Assembly (NCBI GenBank): GCA_017408685.1
Contig: JAFQUE010000087.1
Coordinates: forward strand, 1 to 40,496
Length of the DNA stretch: 40,496 bases
Direction: 5' to 3'
From: Bacteroidaceae bacterium
GTDB taxonomy: Bacteria > Bacteroidota > Bacteroidia > Bacteroidales > Bacteroidaceae
Shown here: positions 1 to 8,954 of the stretch, in pieces
How the letters are laid out: every line of letters begins with the position of its first letter
Position numbering within the stretch: position 1 is the first letter of the stretch
Position numbers and translations under genes: made by a program
The notes under the pieces: model-generated
What the model was told of the DNA's origin: nothing
Databases searched by the model: none
Seen by the model: the letters and a program-made list of their open reading frames with translations, nothing else

Positions 1-1075
1 CTTCATCCTGCATAAGTTTTGAGAGAGCTTTTCCATAAGCATCGATATCTCCATTGGGAACAAGGACACCATTTTCCCAATTCGGTAAAAGGATATCCCG
101 TACACCATAACTGCAATCAAACGCTATTGTTGCACAGCCATGTTGTTGGGCCTCAAGCAACACCATTGGACAACCCTCGAAATCGGATGTAAGACACAAT
201 ATTTCCGATTCTCGATAATACGGTTCCGGAGTTGAGGTAAAGTTCACAAATTGTACGCGAGACAAACTATTCTTCAGTACATATTGTTTAAGAGTCTTCT
301 CCTCGGGACCATCACCAATTATCATCAGTTCCCACTCCGGAAACGCAGCATAGACTCTTTCCCACACCTTCAAAAGACGGTCCACACGTTTATCGGCATA
401 AGACAGACGACCGACAAATATAATACGTTTTTTACGTTCCTGTTCGGGAAATTCCCCGGCAATAGGCAGAATGGGATTCTGTAACGTAAAAAATTTAGGG
501 TCTTTTTCACTTACACCTATACATTGGGCAACCACTCCCTTATAATTATCATTCAACACACCGAACGCGTCCAATTCTTCATAGCGTTGTTTATATCTCT
601 TCTTGACTTTCCTATGATAATATCCGAGTTTGAATTTTGGTATTGTAAGCAGATGTTTTTTCAGAAATCCACCTATTCCGTCTTCTAAATTCCCCTTTAC
701 ATGGAAGTTGTTTTCAATCTCCTTAAGTTCATAAAGAGGAGCACTATGCAAAACATAGCACACCTTACAAAGATTCTCTTTCCTTAACTCAAAAATATAT
801 TTAGGTGATATGATTGGAGATATGAACAACTCTATGCCATACCGCTTTATCGCCTCCGCAATAATCGGTTTATTTCTTTTATCAGTTGTACGGTATGGAA
901 GTTGGATGAAAGTTACAGGCAAGTCAAAACCCGCAAGTTTTTCCTCATTCAGTTTACATACAAAAATGAATATCCTATGTCCTTTATCATACGTTAAAGA
1001 AGGAATCAGATTCATTGTAACACGCTCTACACCTCCTGAAGGAAAATGATTAAGCAAAAAAGATATATTTGCCAT
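1..1075 (-). CDS. GT4-type glycosyltransferase, C-terminus cut by window edge
   Basis: The reading frame is open from an ATG at 1073-1075 to the window edge, about 358 codons with no stop, so the extreme C-terminus is missing. The N-terminus reads MANISFLLNHFPSGGVERV, the glycine-rich donor loop common in GT-B glycosyltransferases. A middle segment (IIFVGRLSYADKRVD) is the usual start of the C-terminal Rossmann domain, and FEGCPMVLLE gives the E-x7-E motif that contacts the nucleotide-sugar donor in GT4 enzymes. It probably adds a sugar to a lipid-linked surface glycan at the cytoplasmic membrane; donor and acceptor cannot be told. It lies 11 nt downstream of the next glycosyltransferase and is surely co-transcribed with it. 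The region is A+T-rich compared with the rest of the window. Confidence 0.9.
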   Translation of the reverse strand, partial: MANISFLLNHFPSGGVERVTMNLIPSLTYDKGHRIFIFVCKLNEEKLAGFDLPVTFIQLPYRTTDKRNKPIIAEAIKRYGIELFISPIISPKYIFELRKENLCKVCYVLHSAPLYELKEIENNFHVKGNLEDGIGGFLKKHLLTIPKFKLGYYHRKVKKRYKQRYEELDAFGVLNDNYKGVVAQCIGVSEKDPKFFTLQNPILPIAGEFPEQERKKRIIFVGRLSYADKRVDRLLKVWERVYAAFPEWELMIIGDGPEEKTLKQYVLKNSLSRVQFVNFTSTPEPYYRESEILCLTSDFEGCPMVLLEAQQHGCATIAFDCSYGVRDILLPNWENGVLVPNGDIDAYGKALSKLMQDE

Positions 1076-1086
1076 ATAAGAACAGC

Positions 1087-2016
1087 TTATTTATGTATTT
1101 TACGCGCACATTTCATAAATCCGGAAGCAGCCAAGAAAAGGGCTATCCTACGTTTTAATTTGAATTTTGATTTAAGAAAATCTTTACGATATCTGCCAAA
1201 TATAACGGAAAATTCTGCTGAAGAGAATATGTCGTTATAATAACTGTCGAAAGCAATCACGCTTATCACATGAGACAAAGCCTTTTCCTGACGACCATTC
1301 AGTATTTCACATAACTTGCCAAAAAACCGGAACTGCGTCTGCAGAGTTTCTTTTGTATAACGGCGTGTTGCACTGTTGTTGTTTACCACCTGATCATAGT
1401 GATAGAAAGGTTTCGGGATATAGGAAATTCTCACGCCCTGTATAAACAACTGTACACAAGTAAGATAATCCTCACAATAATTTATTCCGTCAAAGAAACA
1501 GATTTTATATCTGCTGTACAAGTCTGAACGAATCAATTTATTGCAAAGACTACCATGTATCTTTCCATACATCATACGATTGAGACAATCATCAGGTTCA
1601 CATTTACCCACCTCCTGTGACGCTACATAATTACGGTCGGCAAAGTCAACCATAAAGTCGCATATCACCATATCGGCATCCTCTTCTACAGCCTTTGCAT
1701 ACATCTCTTCAAACATTGTCTGCTCTACCCAATCATCCGGGTCAACATGAATAGAATAGACGCCACGCGCCGCATCTATTCCCGCTTGACGCGCCATAGC
1801 CACTCCACGATTAGACTGAGAAACAATCTTGACACGATTATCATTTGCTGCATATCGTTCACAAATCGCTTTTGAAGAGTCTGTACTCCCATCGTCAACC
1901 AATACAACCTCAATATCCTGAAGTGTTTGCGACAACAGACTATCGATACACCGACTTAAAAATGATTCGGCATTATAAACCGGTACTATAACAGATATTG
2001 TTGGTTTCTTCATCAT
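1087..2016 (-). CDS. GT2 family glycosyltransferase
   Basis: A 309-residue protein with a classic GT-A N-terminal domain. It starts TISVIVPVYNAESFLSRCID, then has VVLVDDGSTDSS (nucleotide binding) and HVDPDDWV around residue 90, holding the Asp residues that coordinate the metal and sugar nucleotide. The C-terminal third is basic and amphipathic, as in membrane-associated family members. It probably transfers a sugar during capsule or O-antigen repeat-unit synthesis; the specificity is unknown. The two ATG codons in a row at the start are equivalent. It lies 3 nt after the upstream GT32-like gene and 11 nt before the partial GT4 gene, so the three form one operon read leftward. Confidence 0.93.
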   Translation of the reverse strand: MMKKPTISVIVPVYNAESFLSRCIDSLLSQTLQDIEVVLVDDGSTDSSKAICERYAANDNRVKIVSQSNRGVAMARQAGIDAARGVYSIHVDPDDWVEQTMFEEMYAKAVEEDADMVICDFMVDFADRNYVASQEVGKCEPDDCLNRMMYGKIHGSLCNKLIRSDLYSRYKICFFDGINYCEDYLTCVQLFIQGVRISYIPKPFYHYDQVVNNNSATRRYTKETLQTQFRFFGKLCEILNGRQEKALSHVISVIAFDSYYNDIFSSAEFSVIFGRYRKDFLKSKFKLKRRIALFLAASGFMKCARKIHK

Positions 2017-2019
2017 TTT

Positions 2020-2790
2020 TCACTTTGAAAACACTCTTTTAATACTCAAACGAAGTCGCAACATAAGGTTCATAAACCTCTCGCGGTGCATTTTTAAACC
2101 TCTTACCCGTTTTCTGTCAACCCAAGTTGAAGAATAATGATGGATACTTCGGGTATTCTCTGTTATGGTAATTTTACCCGTAGCCACTCGTTTAGGATTA
2201 AAGTATTCCTCCGGATATATATATATACCGGAACAAAGCGTAATATTTTCAGGATCTATAACACCACCTTTATCAAGTAACACATCTGCCACAATCAAAA
2301 CAACGGTTTTATATTGCAGTTTACCCTTGAGCGAGATAAAGTGTTTGCCATAATAATACTCCATCATATCCTTTATTACATCAAGACCGGGATATGAAGC
2401 CATTCCTAAACCTGCGGCAGGCGCAGCTTTCAGGTCACGATATTTGTACCAAGGTTCAAATCCCTCCAATCCCATGAATGGGCCTTTTTCAAGAATGTCA
2501 TCAATAGGTTTGAGTAATTCCACATCTATGTCAAAGTAAATGCCGCCATATTTATACAACACCCAAAACCGGGCAAAATCACTTACGAAGGCATATTTTT
2601 TCATATGATATGCCTCTTCGACATATGGATTGATTCTAATATCGAAATTATCCTCATTCCATTCTTTAATCTCGTAACCCGGAAGATACTTTTTCCAAGA
2701 TTCAATACACATTACAGCCATTTGAGGCAAAGGGTTACGACCGAACCAACAATAATGTATAACTTTTGGAATTGACGTATTTTTCATCAC
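2020..2790 (-). CDS. GT32-like DXD glycosyltransferase (capsular polysaccharide type)
   Basis: A 256-residue protein with the features of the Gly_transf_sug (DXD) family: IPKVIHYCWFG at the N-terminus, SDFARFWVLYKYGGIYFDID around residues 70-90 with DID as the metal-binding DXD motif, and a conserved HHYSSTW segment near the C-terminus. Family members transfer hexoses or related sugars onto surface polysaccharide intermediates in the cytoplasm. It is the first gene of the leftward glycosyltransferase operon seen here, and its stop lies 3 nt from the next start. Its promoter should lie in the 360-bp divergent region to purH, but no strong consensus is visible there for this strand. Confidence 0.92.
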   Translation of the reverse strand: MMKNTSIPKVIHYCWFGRNPLPQMAVMCIESWKKYLPGYEIKEWNEDNFDIRINPYVEEAYHMKKYAFVSDFARFWVLYKYGGIYFDIDVELLKPIDDILEKGPFMGLEGFEPWYKYRDLKAAPAAGLGMASYPGLDVIKDMMEYYYGKHFISLKGKLQYKTVVLIVADVLLDKGGVIDPENITLCSGIYIYPEEYFNPKRVATGKITITENTRSIHHYSSTWVDRKRVRGLKMHRERFMNLMLRLRLSIKRVFSK

Positions 2791-2830
2791 TGTAATAATT
2801 TCATAATAATAGGGAACAATGCAGAAATTA

Positions 2831-2847
2831 CAAACAGGGTCTGTTTG
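2831..2847. repeat. Perfect inverted repeat upstream of glycosyltransferase operon
   Basis: CAAACAG and CTGTTTG form a perfect 7-bp dyad around GGT, ending 41 nt before the start of the GT32-like gene. Its position fits an operator or a 5' leader hairpin. The TTTG it contributes on the minus strand could serve as a -33 element, but the matching -7 box is poor. Confidence 0.4.
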
Positions 2848-3061
2848 CCTCTCTCAACATTCAACATCGATAAAGTTACTAAAAAAAAAACATTTAGCAC
2901 CCACATTCCTATATTTTTTCAAAAAAACGGTTATAAAGTTCCTTAAACATGGTAACAATATTTGAAAAGTGTATGTATCATAAAAGGAAACAACTTCTAA
3001 ATAATGCTGAATTGTTGATAAATAACAACCTTTTTGTAGTGTAAAATCGGGCAAAAAAAGT

Positions 3062-3099
3062 TAACTTCGCAAGAAAATGGAGCGTACGTTCCATTTTCT
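3062..3099 (+). promoter_or_regulatory. Candidate purH promoter -7 box with adjoining 28-bp palindrome
   Basis: TAACTTCG at 3062-3069 resembles the Bacteroidota -7 box (TAnnTTTG with one change); no clear -33 element was found at the usual distance. Starting 3 nt later, 3072-3099 is a near-perfect 28-bp palindrome: arms AGAAAATGGA and TCCATTTTCT around GCGTACGT, with one G/T mismatch pair. TTAACTT occurs on both sides (3061-3067 and 3103-3109), 42 bp apart. The palindrome would overlap the transcription start or form the very 5' end of the mRNA. It could be a repressor operator or a 5' hairpin; it is not a typical terminator because no T-run follows. Confidence 0.5.
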
Positions 3100-3150
3100 C
3101 GTTTAACTTATTTATAAACAGCGCAATAAACAACAAAACAGATAACAGAC

Positions 3151-4674
3151 ATGTCTACTAAAAGAATTAAATCGGCATTGGTTTCCGTATTCCATAAAGA
3201 CGGGCTTGACGAGATTATAAAAATGCTTCACGCCAATGGTGTGCAACTCATTTCAACAGGCGGCACACAGCAGTTCATTGAATCACTCGACATTCCATGC
3301 ACGGCGGTTGAGAGTCTCACTGGTTACCCCTCAATTCTGGGCGGTCGCGTGAAGACACTGCACCCAAAAGTGTTCGGCGGCATTCTTGGCCGCAGGGAAC
3401 TCGAGAAGGACCAGCAGCAGATGGCACAGTACGAGATTCCCGAGATTGACCTGGTGATTGTTGACCTCTACCCATTTGAGCAGACAGTCGCTTCGGGCGC
3501 ATGCGCAGCCGACATCATTGAGAAGATTGACATTGGCGGCATTTCGCTCATCCGTGGTGCGGCAAAGAACTTCAACGACGTTGTCATTGTGGCAAGCAAG
3601 GCACAATTTGCTCCGCTTCACGAGATTCTCAAGAGCAAGGGAGCCGAGACAACACTCGAGGAGCGCCGTTTCTTCGCACGCGAGGCATTCGCCGTGTCAT
3701 CGGCCTACGACTCTGCAATCTTCAACTGGTTCGACAAAGACGACCAGAGTGCGTTCCGCCAGACAAACGACACACCAATGTCACTGCGCTACGGCGAGAA
3801 CCCTCACCAGAAGGGTGCTTTCTACGGCAACTTCAATGACATGCTGGAGCAGATTCACGGCAAGGAGATTTCATACAACAACCTGCTCGACATAAACGCT
3901 GCAGTAGAACTCATTGGCGATTTTGCAGGTGAGACAACATTCGCAATCCTCAAGCACAACAACGCTTGCGGCCTTGCTTCACGCCCCACACTGGCCGAGG
4001 CATGGGACGCGGCTCTTGCCGGTGACCCCGTATCGGCATTCGGCGGCGTGCTCATCGCAAATGCAAACGTCGACAAGGCAACAGCCGAGAAGGTGAACGA
4101 GATATTCTTCGAAGTAATCATTGCCCCGGGTTACGACGCCGACGCTCTTGAAGTACTCAAGCAGAAGAAGAACCGCATTATCCTCATACAGAAGCAGACC
4201 GCAATGCCCGAGAAAACATTCCGCAGCGTGCTCAACGGCGTGCTTGTACAGGACCGCGACACAAAGGTTGAAACAGCCGCCGACCTGCAGGTCGTTTCAA
4301 AGACCGCGCCAAAGGACAGCGAGATTGAAGACATGCTGTTCGCGAACAAAATTGTAAAGCACAGCAAGAGTAACGCCATTGTACTTGCAAAGGGCAAGCA
4401 ACTCATTGCCAGCGGCGTGGGACAGACATCACGCGTAGACTCGCTGAGACACGCCATTGAGAAGGCCGGCAACTTCGGTTTCTCTCTCGAGGGCAGCGTA
4501 ATGGCAAGCGACGCATTCTTCCCATTCCCCGACTGTGTTGAGATTGCACACAAGGCCGGCGTGACCGCTGTGGTTCATCCTGGCGGTTCAATCAGGGACA
4601 AGGAGTCTGTCGACTACTGCGACGCAAACGGCGTGGCAATGGTAATCACCGGGTTCCGTCACTTCAAACATTAA
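3151..4674 (+). CDS. purH: Bifunctional AICAR transformylase / IMP cyclohydrolase
   Basis: A 507-residue cytosolic enzyme that catalyses the last two steps of de novo IMP synthesis: formylation of AICAR by 10-formyl-THF, then ring closure. The N-terminal IMP cyclohydrolase (MGS-like) domain shows ISTGGT, GGRVKTLHPKVFGG around residues 64-77 and DIGGISLIRGAAKN around 127-140. The transformylase domain has RYGENPHQ (213-220), the catalytic Lys268-His269 pair within KHNNACG (most homologues read KHxNPCG, so the Ala for Pro is a small variation), DPVSAFGG, SGVGQTSR and a C-terminal GFRHFKH. The length is normal. It lies 25 nt ahead of mreB, so purine synthesis and cell-shape genes may share a transcript. 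Confidence 0.98.
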   Translation: MSTKRIKSALVSVFHKDGLDEIIKMLHANGVQLISTGGTQQFIESLDIPCTAVESLTGYPSILGGRVKTLHPKVFGGILGRRELEKDQQQMAQYEIPEIDLVIVDLYPFEQTVASGACAADIIEKIDIGGISLIRGAAKNFNDVVIVASKAQFAPLHEILKSKGAETTLEERRFFAREAFAVSSAYDSAIFNWFDKDDQSAFRQTNDTPMSLRYGENPHQKGAFYGNFNDMLEQIHGKEISYNNLLDINAAVELIGDFAGETTFAILKHNNACGLASRPTLAEAWDAALAGDPVSAFGGVLIANANVDKATAEKVNEIFFEVIIAPGYDADALEVLKQKKNRIILIQKQTAMPEKTFRSVLNGVLVQDRDTKVETAADLQVVSKTAPKDSEIEDMLFANKIVKHSKSNAIVLAKGKQLIASGVGQTSRVDSLRHAIEKAGNFGFSLEGSVMASDAFFPFPDCVEIAHKAGVTAVVHPGGSIRDKESVDYCDANGVAMVITGFRHFKH

Positions 4675-4699
4675 TTACACTTAAAAACAGAACAACAGA

Positions 4700-5716
4700 A
4701 TGGGTCTATTTTCATTCACAAGAGATGTCGCTATTGACCTTGGCACAGCAAACACCATTGTTTCGTACAATGGAAAGATTGTTGTTGACGAGCCTTCGGT
4801 TGTAGCCATCGACGGACAGAAGAAGATGATTGCGGTTGGTGAGAAAGCAAAGCAAATGCACGAAAAGACCAACCCAAACATACAGACAATCCGCCCGCTC
4901 AGGGACGGTGTCATTGCAGACTTCTATGCCTGCGAGATGATGATGCGCGGTTTCATTGACAAGGTGAACATGGGCAGCAAACTCTTCACACCTTCACTGC
5001 GCATGGTAATTGGCGTACCTTACGGCTCTACCGAGGTTGAACTCCGCGCCGTACGCGACTCTGCCGAGCATGCAGGCGGCCGCGATGTATACCTCATTTA
5101 TGAACCTATGGCCTCGGCACTCGGTATCGGCCTTGACGTTACCGCGCCCGAAGGCAACATGGTTGTCGACATAGGTGGCGGCTCTACAGAGATTGCCGTA
5201 ATTTCCTTGGGCGGCATTGTATCGAACGGTTCACTGCGCACGGCGGGTGACGACTTCACAGCCGACATACAGGACTACATGAGCCGCCAGCACAATGTAC
5301 GCGTGAGCGAGCGCATGGCCGAGCGTATAAAAATTCACGTTGGTTCGGCGCTCACCGACCTTGGCGACGAAGCTCCGCAGGACTACATTGTACACGGTCC
5401 TAACCGCATAACAGCCATGCCTATCGAGGTTCCTGTATGCTATCAGGAGATTGCGCACTGCATTGACAAGTCAATCATAAAGATTGAGAATGCCATCATA
5501 AGCGCACTTGAGCATACACCGCCCGAACTATATGCCGACATTGTACACAACGGCATATACCTTGCCGGTGGCGGCGCATTGCTCCGAGGCCTTGACAAGC
5601 GCCTGTCGAACAAGATAAACATCCCGTTCCATATTGCCGAAAACCCGCTCTACTGCGTGGCAAAGGGAACAGCGCTTGCACTCAACGACCTCACCTATCC
5701 GTTCCTCATGAGATAA
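4700..5716 (+). CDS. mreB: Rod shape-determining actin homologue MreB
   Basis: A 338-residue actin-fold ATPase that assembles into membrane-bound filaments and guides the elongasome. DLGTANT (residues 13-19) is phosphate loop 1, VVDIGGGSTEIAVIS is phosphate loop 2, and LAGGGALLRGL near the C-terminus is the adenosine loop. The N-terminal MGLFSFTRD is a short amphipathic lead typical of membrane-binding MreB. The length matches the family. It follows purH by 25 nt and leads mreC by 34 nt, beginning the conserved mreBCD-mrdA-rodA order. Confidence 0.98.
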   Translation: MGLFSFTRDVAIDLGTANTIVSYNGKIVVDEPSVVAIDGQKKMIAVGEKAKQMHEKTNPNIQTIRPLRDGVIADFYACEMMMRGFIDKVNMGSKLFTPSLRMVIGVPYGSTEVELRAVRDSAEHAGGRDVYLIYEPMASALGIGLDVTAPEGNMVVDIGGGSTEIAVISLGGIVSNGSLRTAGDDFTADIQDYMSRQHNVRVSERMAERIKIHVGSALTDLGDEAPQDYIVHGPNRITAMPIEVPVCYQEIAHCIDKSIIKIENAIISALEHTPPELYADIVHNGIYLAGGGALLRGLDKRLSNKINIPFHIAENPLYCVAKGTALALNDLTYPFLMR

Positions 5717-5750
5717 GAATGGTTGTGTAAACAGAGCAAAAGATAGAAAA

Positions 5751-6602
5751 GTGCAGTCCATACTGAACCTGCTTATAAAGTACAATCACTGGTTCCTTTT
5801 CACATTGCTGGAAGGAATCAGTATTGTACTTTTGCTTTTTTTCAACAACTACCACAGCGCCGTGTTCTTCACCTCGGCAAACGGTATTGCCGGGAACATA
5901 TACTCGATGATTACCGATGTCGAGGGGTACTTCAATCTCAAAGACGAGAATATGAGACTTGTTGAACACAACAGACTGCTCTCCGAAGAATTGCAGGCAA
6001 TGGGCAAAGAACTTTCCGCATACAAGGACAGTACAATGCTCGCCGGAAACGGTTTCGTTGCTGCAAACAGAGGGAATTTTACATTCGGCACAGCAAAGGT
6101 AATAAACGGTTCGCTCAACAGAGTCAATAATTTCATCACCATAGACAAGGGCAGCAGCGACGGGGTCACCACCGAAATGGGAGTATTCAACGAGCAGGGA
6201 GTAGTGGGTATTGTGCGGCAGACATCGGAAAACTTTGCCATAGTGCTGCCACTGCTCAACAGCAAGAGCATGATAAGTTGCCGCGTGAAAGGCAGCAACA
6301 GTTTCTGCACACTCAAATGGGACGGAACAGAACTGCAACACTCATACCTCATTGACCTGCCACGCTACGCACTCTTTGAACAGGGAGACACAGTTGTTAC
6401 AAGCGGTTTCTCATCGATATTCCCTGCAGGAATCCCTGTCGGAGAAATACAGAACCTCGAGGACTCGGACGATGGCATGTTCTACCGCGCCAAAGTGAAA
6501 TTGTATGTAAACTTCTCAAGCATTGACAACCTTTTCATTGTGGGGCACAAGAAAAAGAACGAGCAAGAGATTCTCGAAGAAAGCATGAACAAAGAGAAAT
6601 GA
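5751..6602 (+). CDS. mreC: Rod shape-determining protein MreC
   Basis: A 283-residue bitopic membrane protein that links cytoplasmic MreB to periplasmic PBP2. Start codon GTG. A single membrane segment lies at about residues 14-33 (WFLFTLLEGISIVLLLFF), followed by a coiled-coil stretch around 60-90 and the MreC beta-barrel domain with VINGSLNRVNNFITIDKG and GVVGIVRQTSENFA. The acidic/basic C-terminal tail (NEQEILEESMNKEK) is dispensable in many homologues. Its stop overlaps the mreD start in ATGA, showing translational coupling. Confidence 0.96.
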   Translation: MQSILNLLIKYNHWFLFTLLEGISIVLLLFFNNYHSAVFFTSANGIAGNIYSMITDVEGYFNLKDENMRLVEHNRLLSEELQAMGKELSAYKDSTMLAGNGFVAANRGNFTFGTAKVINGSLNRVNNFITIDKGSSDGVTTEMGVFNEQGVVGIVRQTSENFAIVLPLLNSKSMISCRVKGSNSFCTLKWDGTELQHSYLIDLPRYALFEQGDTVVTSGFSSIFPAGIPVGEIQNLEDSDDGMFYRAKVKLYVNFSSIDNLFIVGHKKKNEQEILEESMNKEK

Positions 6603-7102
6603 CACGCAGCACACTCATAAACATAAGAAACTTCACACTGGTACTCCTGGCCCAGGTGCTTGTGTTCAGCCGGATACACCTCTTCGGTTATGCCACAGCG
6701 TGCATATACCTCATCTTCATACTAAAACTGCCGCGCCACACCTCCTTGAACGCCTTACTGCTGTGGGGTTTTACAGCAGGTATTGTCGTAGACATGTTCT
6801 GCAACACTCCCGGAATGAATGCCGCAGCAGCAACAGCCATGGCATTTGCAAGAAACATGTTCCTTGCCACATTCACACACAAAGGACTGCCCGACGACTT
6901 CATCCCCGGTGCAAAGAGCATAAAATGGGGAGGATACCTTGTATACTCGCTCATGTGCATACTGCTGTTCTTCACAATCCTCTTCCTGCTTGAACTCTTC
7001 ACCGCAGGACACATCCTGCCCCTCCTCATAAGCATAGCAGGCAGCACGCTGCTCACAATGCTGTTCGTGATAGTTACCGAATGTTTCTCATTCAGCAAGT
7101 GA
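6599..7102 (+). CDS. mreD: Rod shape-determining protein MreD
   Basis: A 167-residue multi-pass inner membrane protein with about five hydrophobic segments (for example TLVLLAQVLVFSRIHLFGYA and YSLMCILLFFTILFLLELF). MreD proteins are poorly conserved but can be recognised by size, hydropathy and position; this one sits between mreC (4-nt overlap) and mrdA (4-nt gap). It is part of the elongasome and interacts with MreC. The segment GIVVDMFCNTPGMNAAAAT around residues 60-80 is typical of Bacteroidota MreD. Confidence 0.93.
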   Translation: MTRSTLINIRNFTLVLLAQVLVFSRIHLFGYATACIYLIFILKLPRHTSLNALLLWGFTAGIVVDMFCNTPGMNAAAATAMAFARNMFLATFTHKGLPDDFIPGAKSIKWGGYLVYSLMCILLFFTILFLLELFTAGHILPLLISIAGSTLLTMLFVIVTECFSFSK

Positions 7103-7106
7103 CAGG

Positions 7107-8954
7107 ATGAAGGACCACAGTCTCGACAGCCGCAGATACATCCTGGCAGGAGTGGTAATTCTTGTCCTGGTAACATACGTAGTGCGGCTGTTCAATATAC
7201 AGTTGCGCAACGATGACTATAAAGCACTTGCCGAAAGCAACGCCTACTACACGAAGACAGTCTACCCTGCCCGCGGACACATGTATGACCGCAACAACCG
7301 GTTGCTTGTCTACAACCAGCCATCATACGACATCACATTCATCCCGCGTGAGACAAAAAATGTCGATACTTTAGAATTGTGCAAAGCCATAGGCATAACC
7401 CGCGAGGAGTATGACGAGAGGATGAAACGGATAAAGGACAGGCGGCTGAACCCCGGATACTCCACATACACCGAGCAGGAATTCATAACACAGTTGCCTG
7501 GCGAGGAGTTCGCGAGGTTTCAGGAGAATATGTTCCGTTTCCCGGGATTCTACCTGCGCAAGCGTTCCATAAGACAATACAACTACAATGCAGCAGGAGT
7601 ATTGTTTGGTGACATTGGCGAGGTATCACGTTCAAAAATAGAGAAAGACCCATACTATGGTCGCGGGGACTACATAGGCACACAAGGACTTGAGGCGTCG
7701 TACGAAGAGGAACTCCGTGGCGAGAAGGGAACCGAAGTGTTGCTGCGTGACGCTCACGGACGTATACAGGGCAGCCACAGCAACGGAGCCTTCGACCGGC
7801 CCGCCGTGCGTGGCAAAGACCTCACCCTGAGCCTTGATATCGAGTTGCAGGAACTCGGCGAAAGACTCATGGAAAACAAAATTGGAAGCATTGTGGCCAT
7901 TGAACCCGCCACAGGCGAAATACTGTGCATGGTGTCGGCACCCTCGTACGACCCGTCGCTGCTCACGGGACGCCAGCGCGGCAAGAACCACAAGGAACTC
8001 TCAAAGGACAAGCGCAAACCGCTGATGAACCGCGCCATAATGGGAACATACCCTCCCGGTTCCACCTTCAAGACATCACAGGCGCTCACATTCCTCGAGG
8101 AAGGTATTATAACTCCCGAGACAAGTTTCCCCTGCACAGGAGGGTTCGTATTCAACAGGTTCAAGCTCGGTTGTCACGCACACTCCTCGCCCACCCCACT
8201 TAAACCGGCCATTGCAACATCCTGCAATGCCTACTTCTGTTGGGGACTGCACAGAATGTTCGGTTCAAGCAAATACCCCGGCGGCACCAAGGAGGCCATG
8301 AACAAATGGCGCGACTACATGGTATCAATGGGATTCGGATACAGGTTGGGAATAGACCTGCCGGGAGAAGCACGAGGAATGATACCCAACGCCGAATACT
8401 ACACAAAGCACTATGGCAACTATTGGCGTGCAGTCACCGTCATAAGTATCTCGATAGGCCAAGGCGAGGTAACACTGACACCGTTGCAGATAGCCAACCT
8501 TGGAGCAACCATAGCCAACAGGGGAACATATATAACACCGCACCTTGTAAAGGGAGTAGAGGGCGAAGAAATCGACAGCGTATACCGCACGCCAAAGAGC
8601 ACCATGGTAAGCCGCAAGTCATATGAGGAGGTCGTCGAAGGAATGCGCCTGGCAGTCACCGACGGCACATGCCGTGCAGCCAACATCCCCGGGCTCGATG
8701 TCTGTGGAAAGACCGGAACTGCCGAGAATAAAGGGAAGGACCACTCTGTATTCATGGGTTTTGCGCCAATGCATGAACCCAAGATTGCCATAGCCGTGTA
8801 TGTGGAGAACGGCGGATTCGGCGCAGAATTCGGAGTACCCATCGGAGCGTTGCTAATGGAGAAATACTTGAATGGGGAACTTTCTGAGGAGAGCAAGGAG
8901 AAAGCAGAAAAGATAAGAAACAGGACAATCAATTATGGAGCAACGGAACGGTAA
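7107..8954 (+). CDS. mrdA: Penicillin-binding protein 2, elongasome transpeptidase
   Basis: A 615-residue class B PBP that cross-links peptidoglycan during side-wall growth. A membrane anchor lies at about residues 12-28, followed by the dimerisation/pedestal region (PARGHMYDRNNRLL, 54-67). The transpeptidase motifs are all present: STFK at 319-322 (Ser319 nucleophile), SCN at 372-374 and KTGTA at 535-539. It partners with RodA, encoded by the next gene, which overlaps its 3' end by 20 nt. The length is typical (E. coli PBP2 is 633 residues). No motif looks damaged, so normal beta-lactam sensitivity of the active site is expected. Confidence 0.98.
   Translation: MKDHSLDSRRYILAGVVILVLVTYVVRLFNIQLRNDDYKALAESNAYYTKTVYPARGHMYDRNNRLLVYNQPSYDITFIPRETKNVDTLELCKAIGITREEYDERMKRIKDRRLNPGYSTYTEQEFITQLPGEEFARFQENMFRFPGFYLRKRSIRQYNYNAAGVLFGDIGEVSRSKIEKDPYYGRGDYIGTQGLEASYEEELRGEKGTEVLLRDAHGRIQGSHSNGAFDRPAVRGKDLTLSLDIELQELGERLMENKIGSIVAIEPATGEILCMVSAPSYDPSLLTGRQRGKNHKELSKDKRKPLMNRAIMGTYPPGSTFKTSQALTFLEEGIITPETSFPCTGGFVFNRFKLGCHAHSSPTPLKPAIATSCNAYFCWGLHRMFGSSKYPGGTKEAMNKWRDYMVSMGFGYRLGIDLPGEARGMIPNAEYYTKHYGNYWRAVTVISISIGQGEVTLTPLQIANLGATIANRGTYITPHLVKGVEGEEIDSVYRTPKSTMVSRKSYEEVVEGMRLAVTDGTCRAANIPGLDVCGKTGTAENKGKDHSVFMGFAPMHEPKIAIAVYVENGGFGAEFGVPIGALLMEKYLNGELSEESKEKAEKIRNRTINYGATER

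Larger units (their letters stand above)
2791..3150. other. Divergent intergenic region between glycosyltransferase operon and purH
   Basis: This 360-bp A+T-rich gap separates two divergent transcription units. It holds two inverted repeats (2831-2847 and 3072-3099) and a -7-like box before purH. A 66-codon minus-strand frame (2854-3054) has low-complexity composition and resembles no protein I know, so I treat it as non-coding. No tRNA, small-RNA or mobile-element signature was seen. Confidence 0.7.

Noticed and set aside
2854-3054. 66-codon minus-strand frame between the glycosyltransferases and purH
   Set aside because: It lies in A+T-rich promoter DNA, has many Phe and Cys in a low-complexity pattern, no recognisable start context and no resemblance to known proteins.
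5706-6341. Long frame antisense to mreC
   Set aside because: mreC is well supported by its membrane segment, coiled coil and operon position; the antisense frame has no start context or domain.
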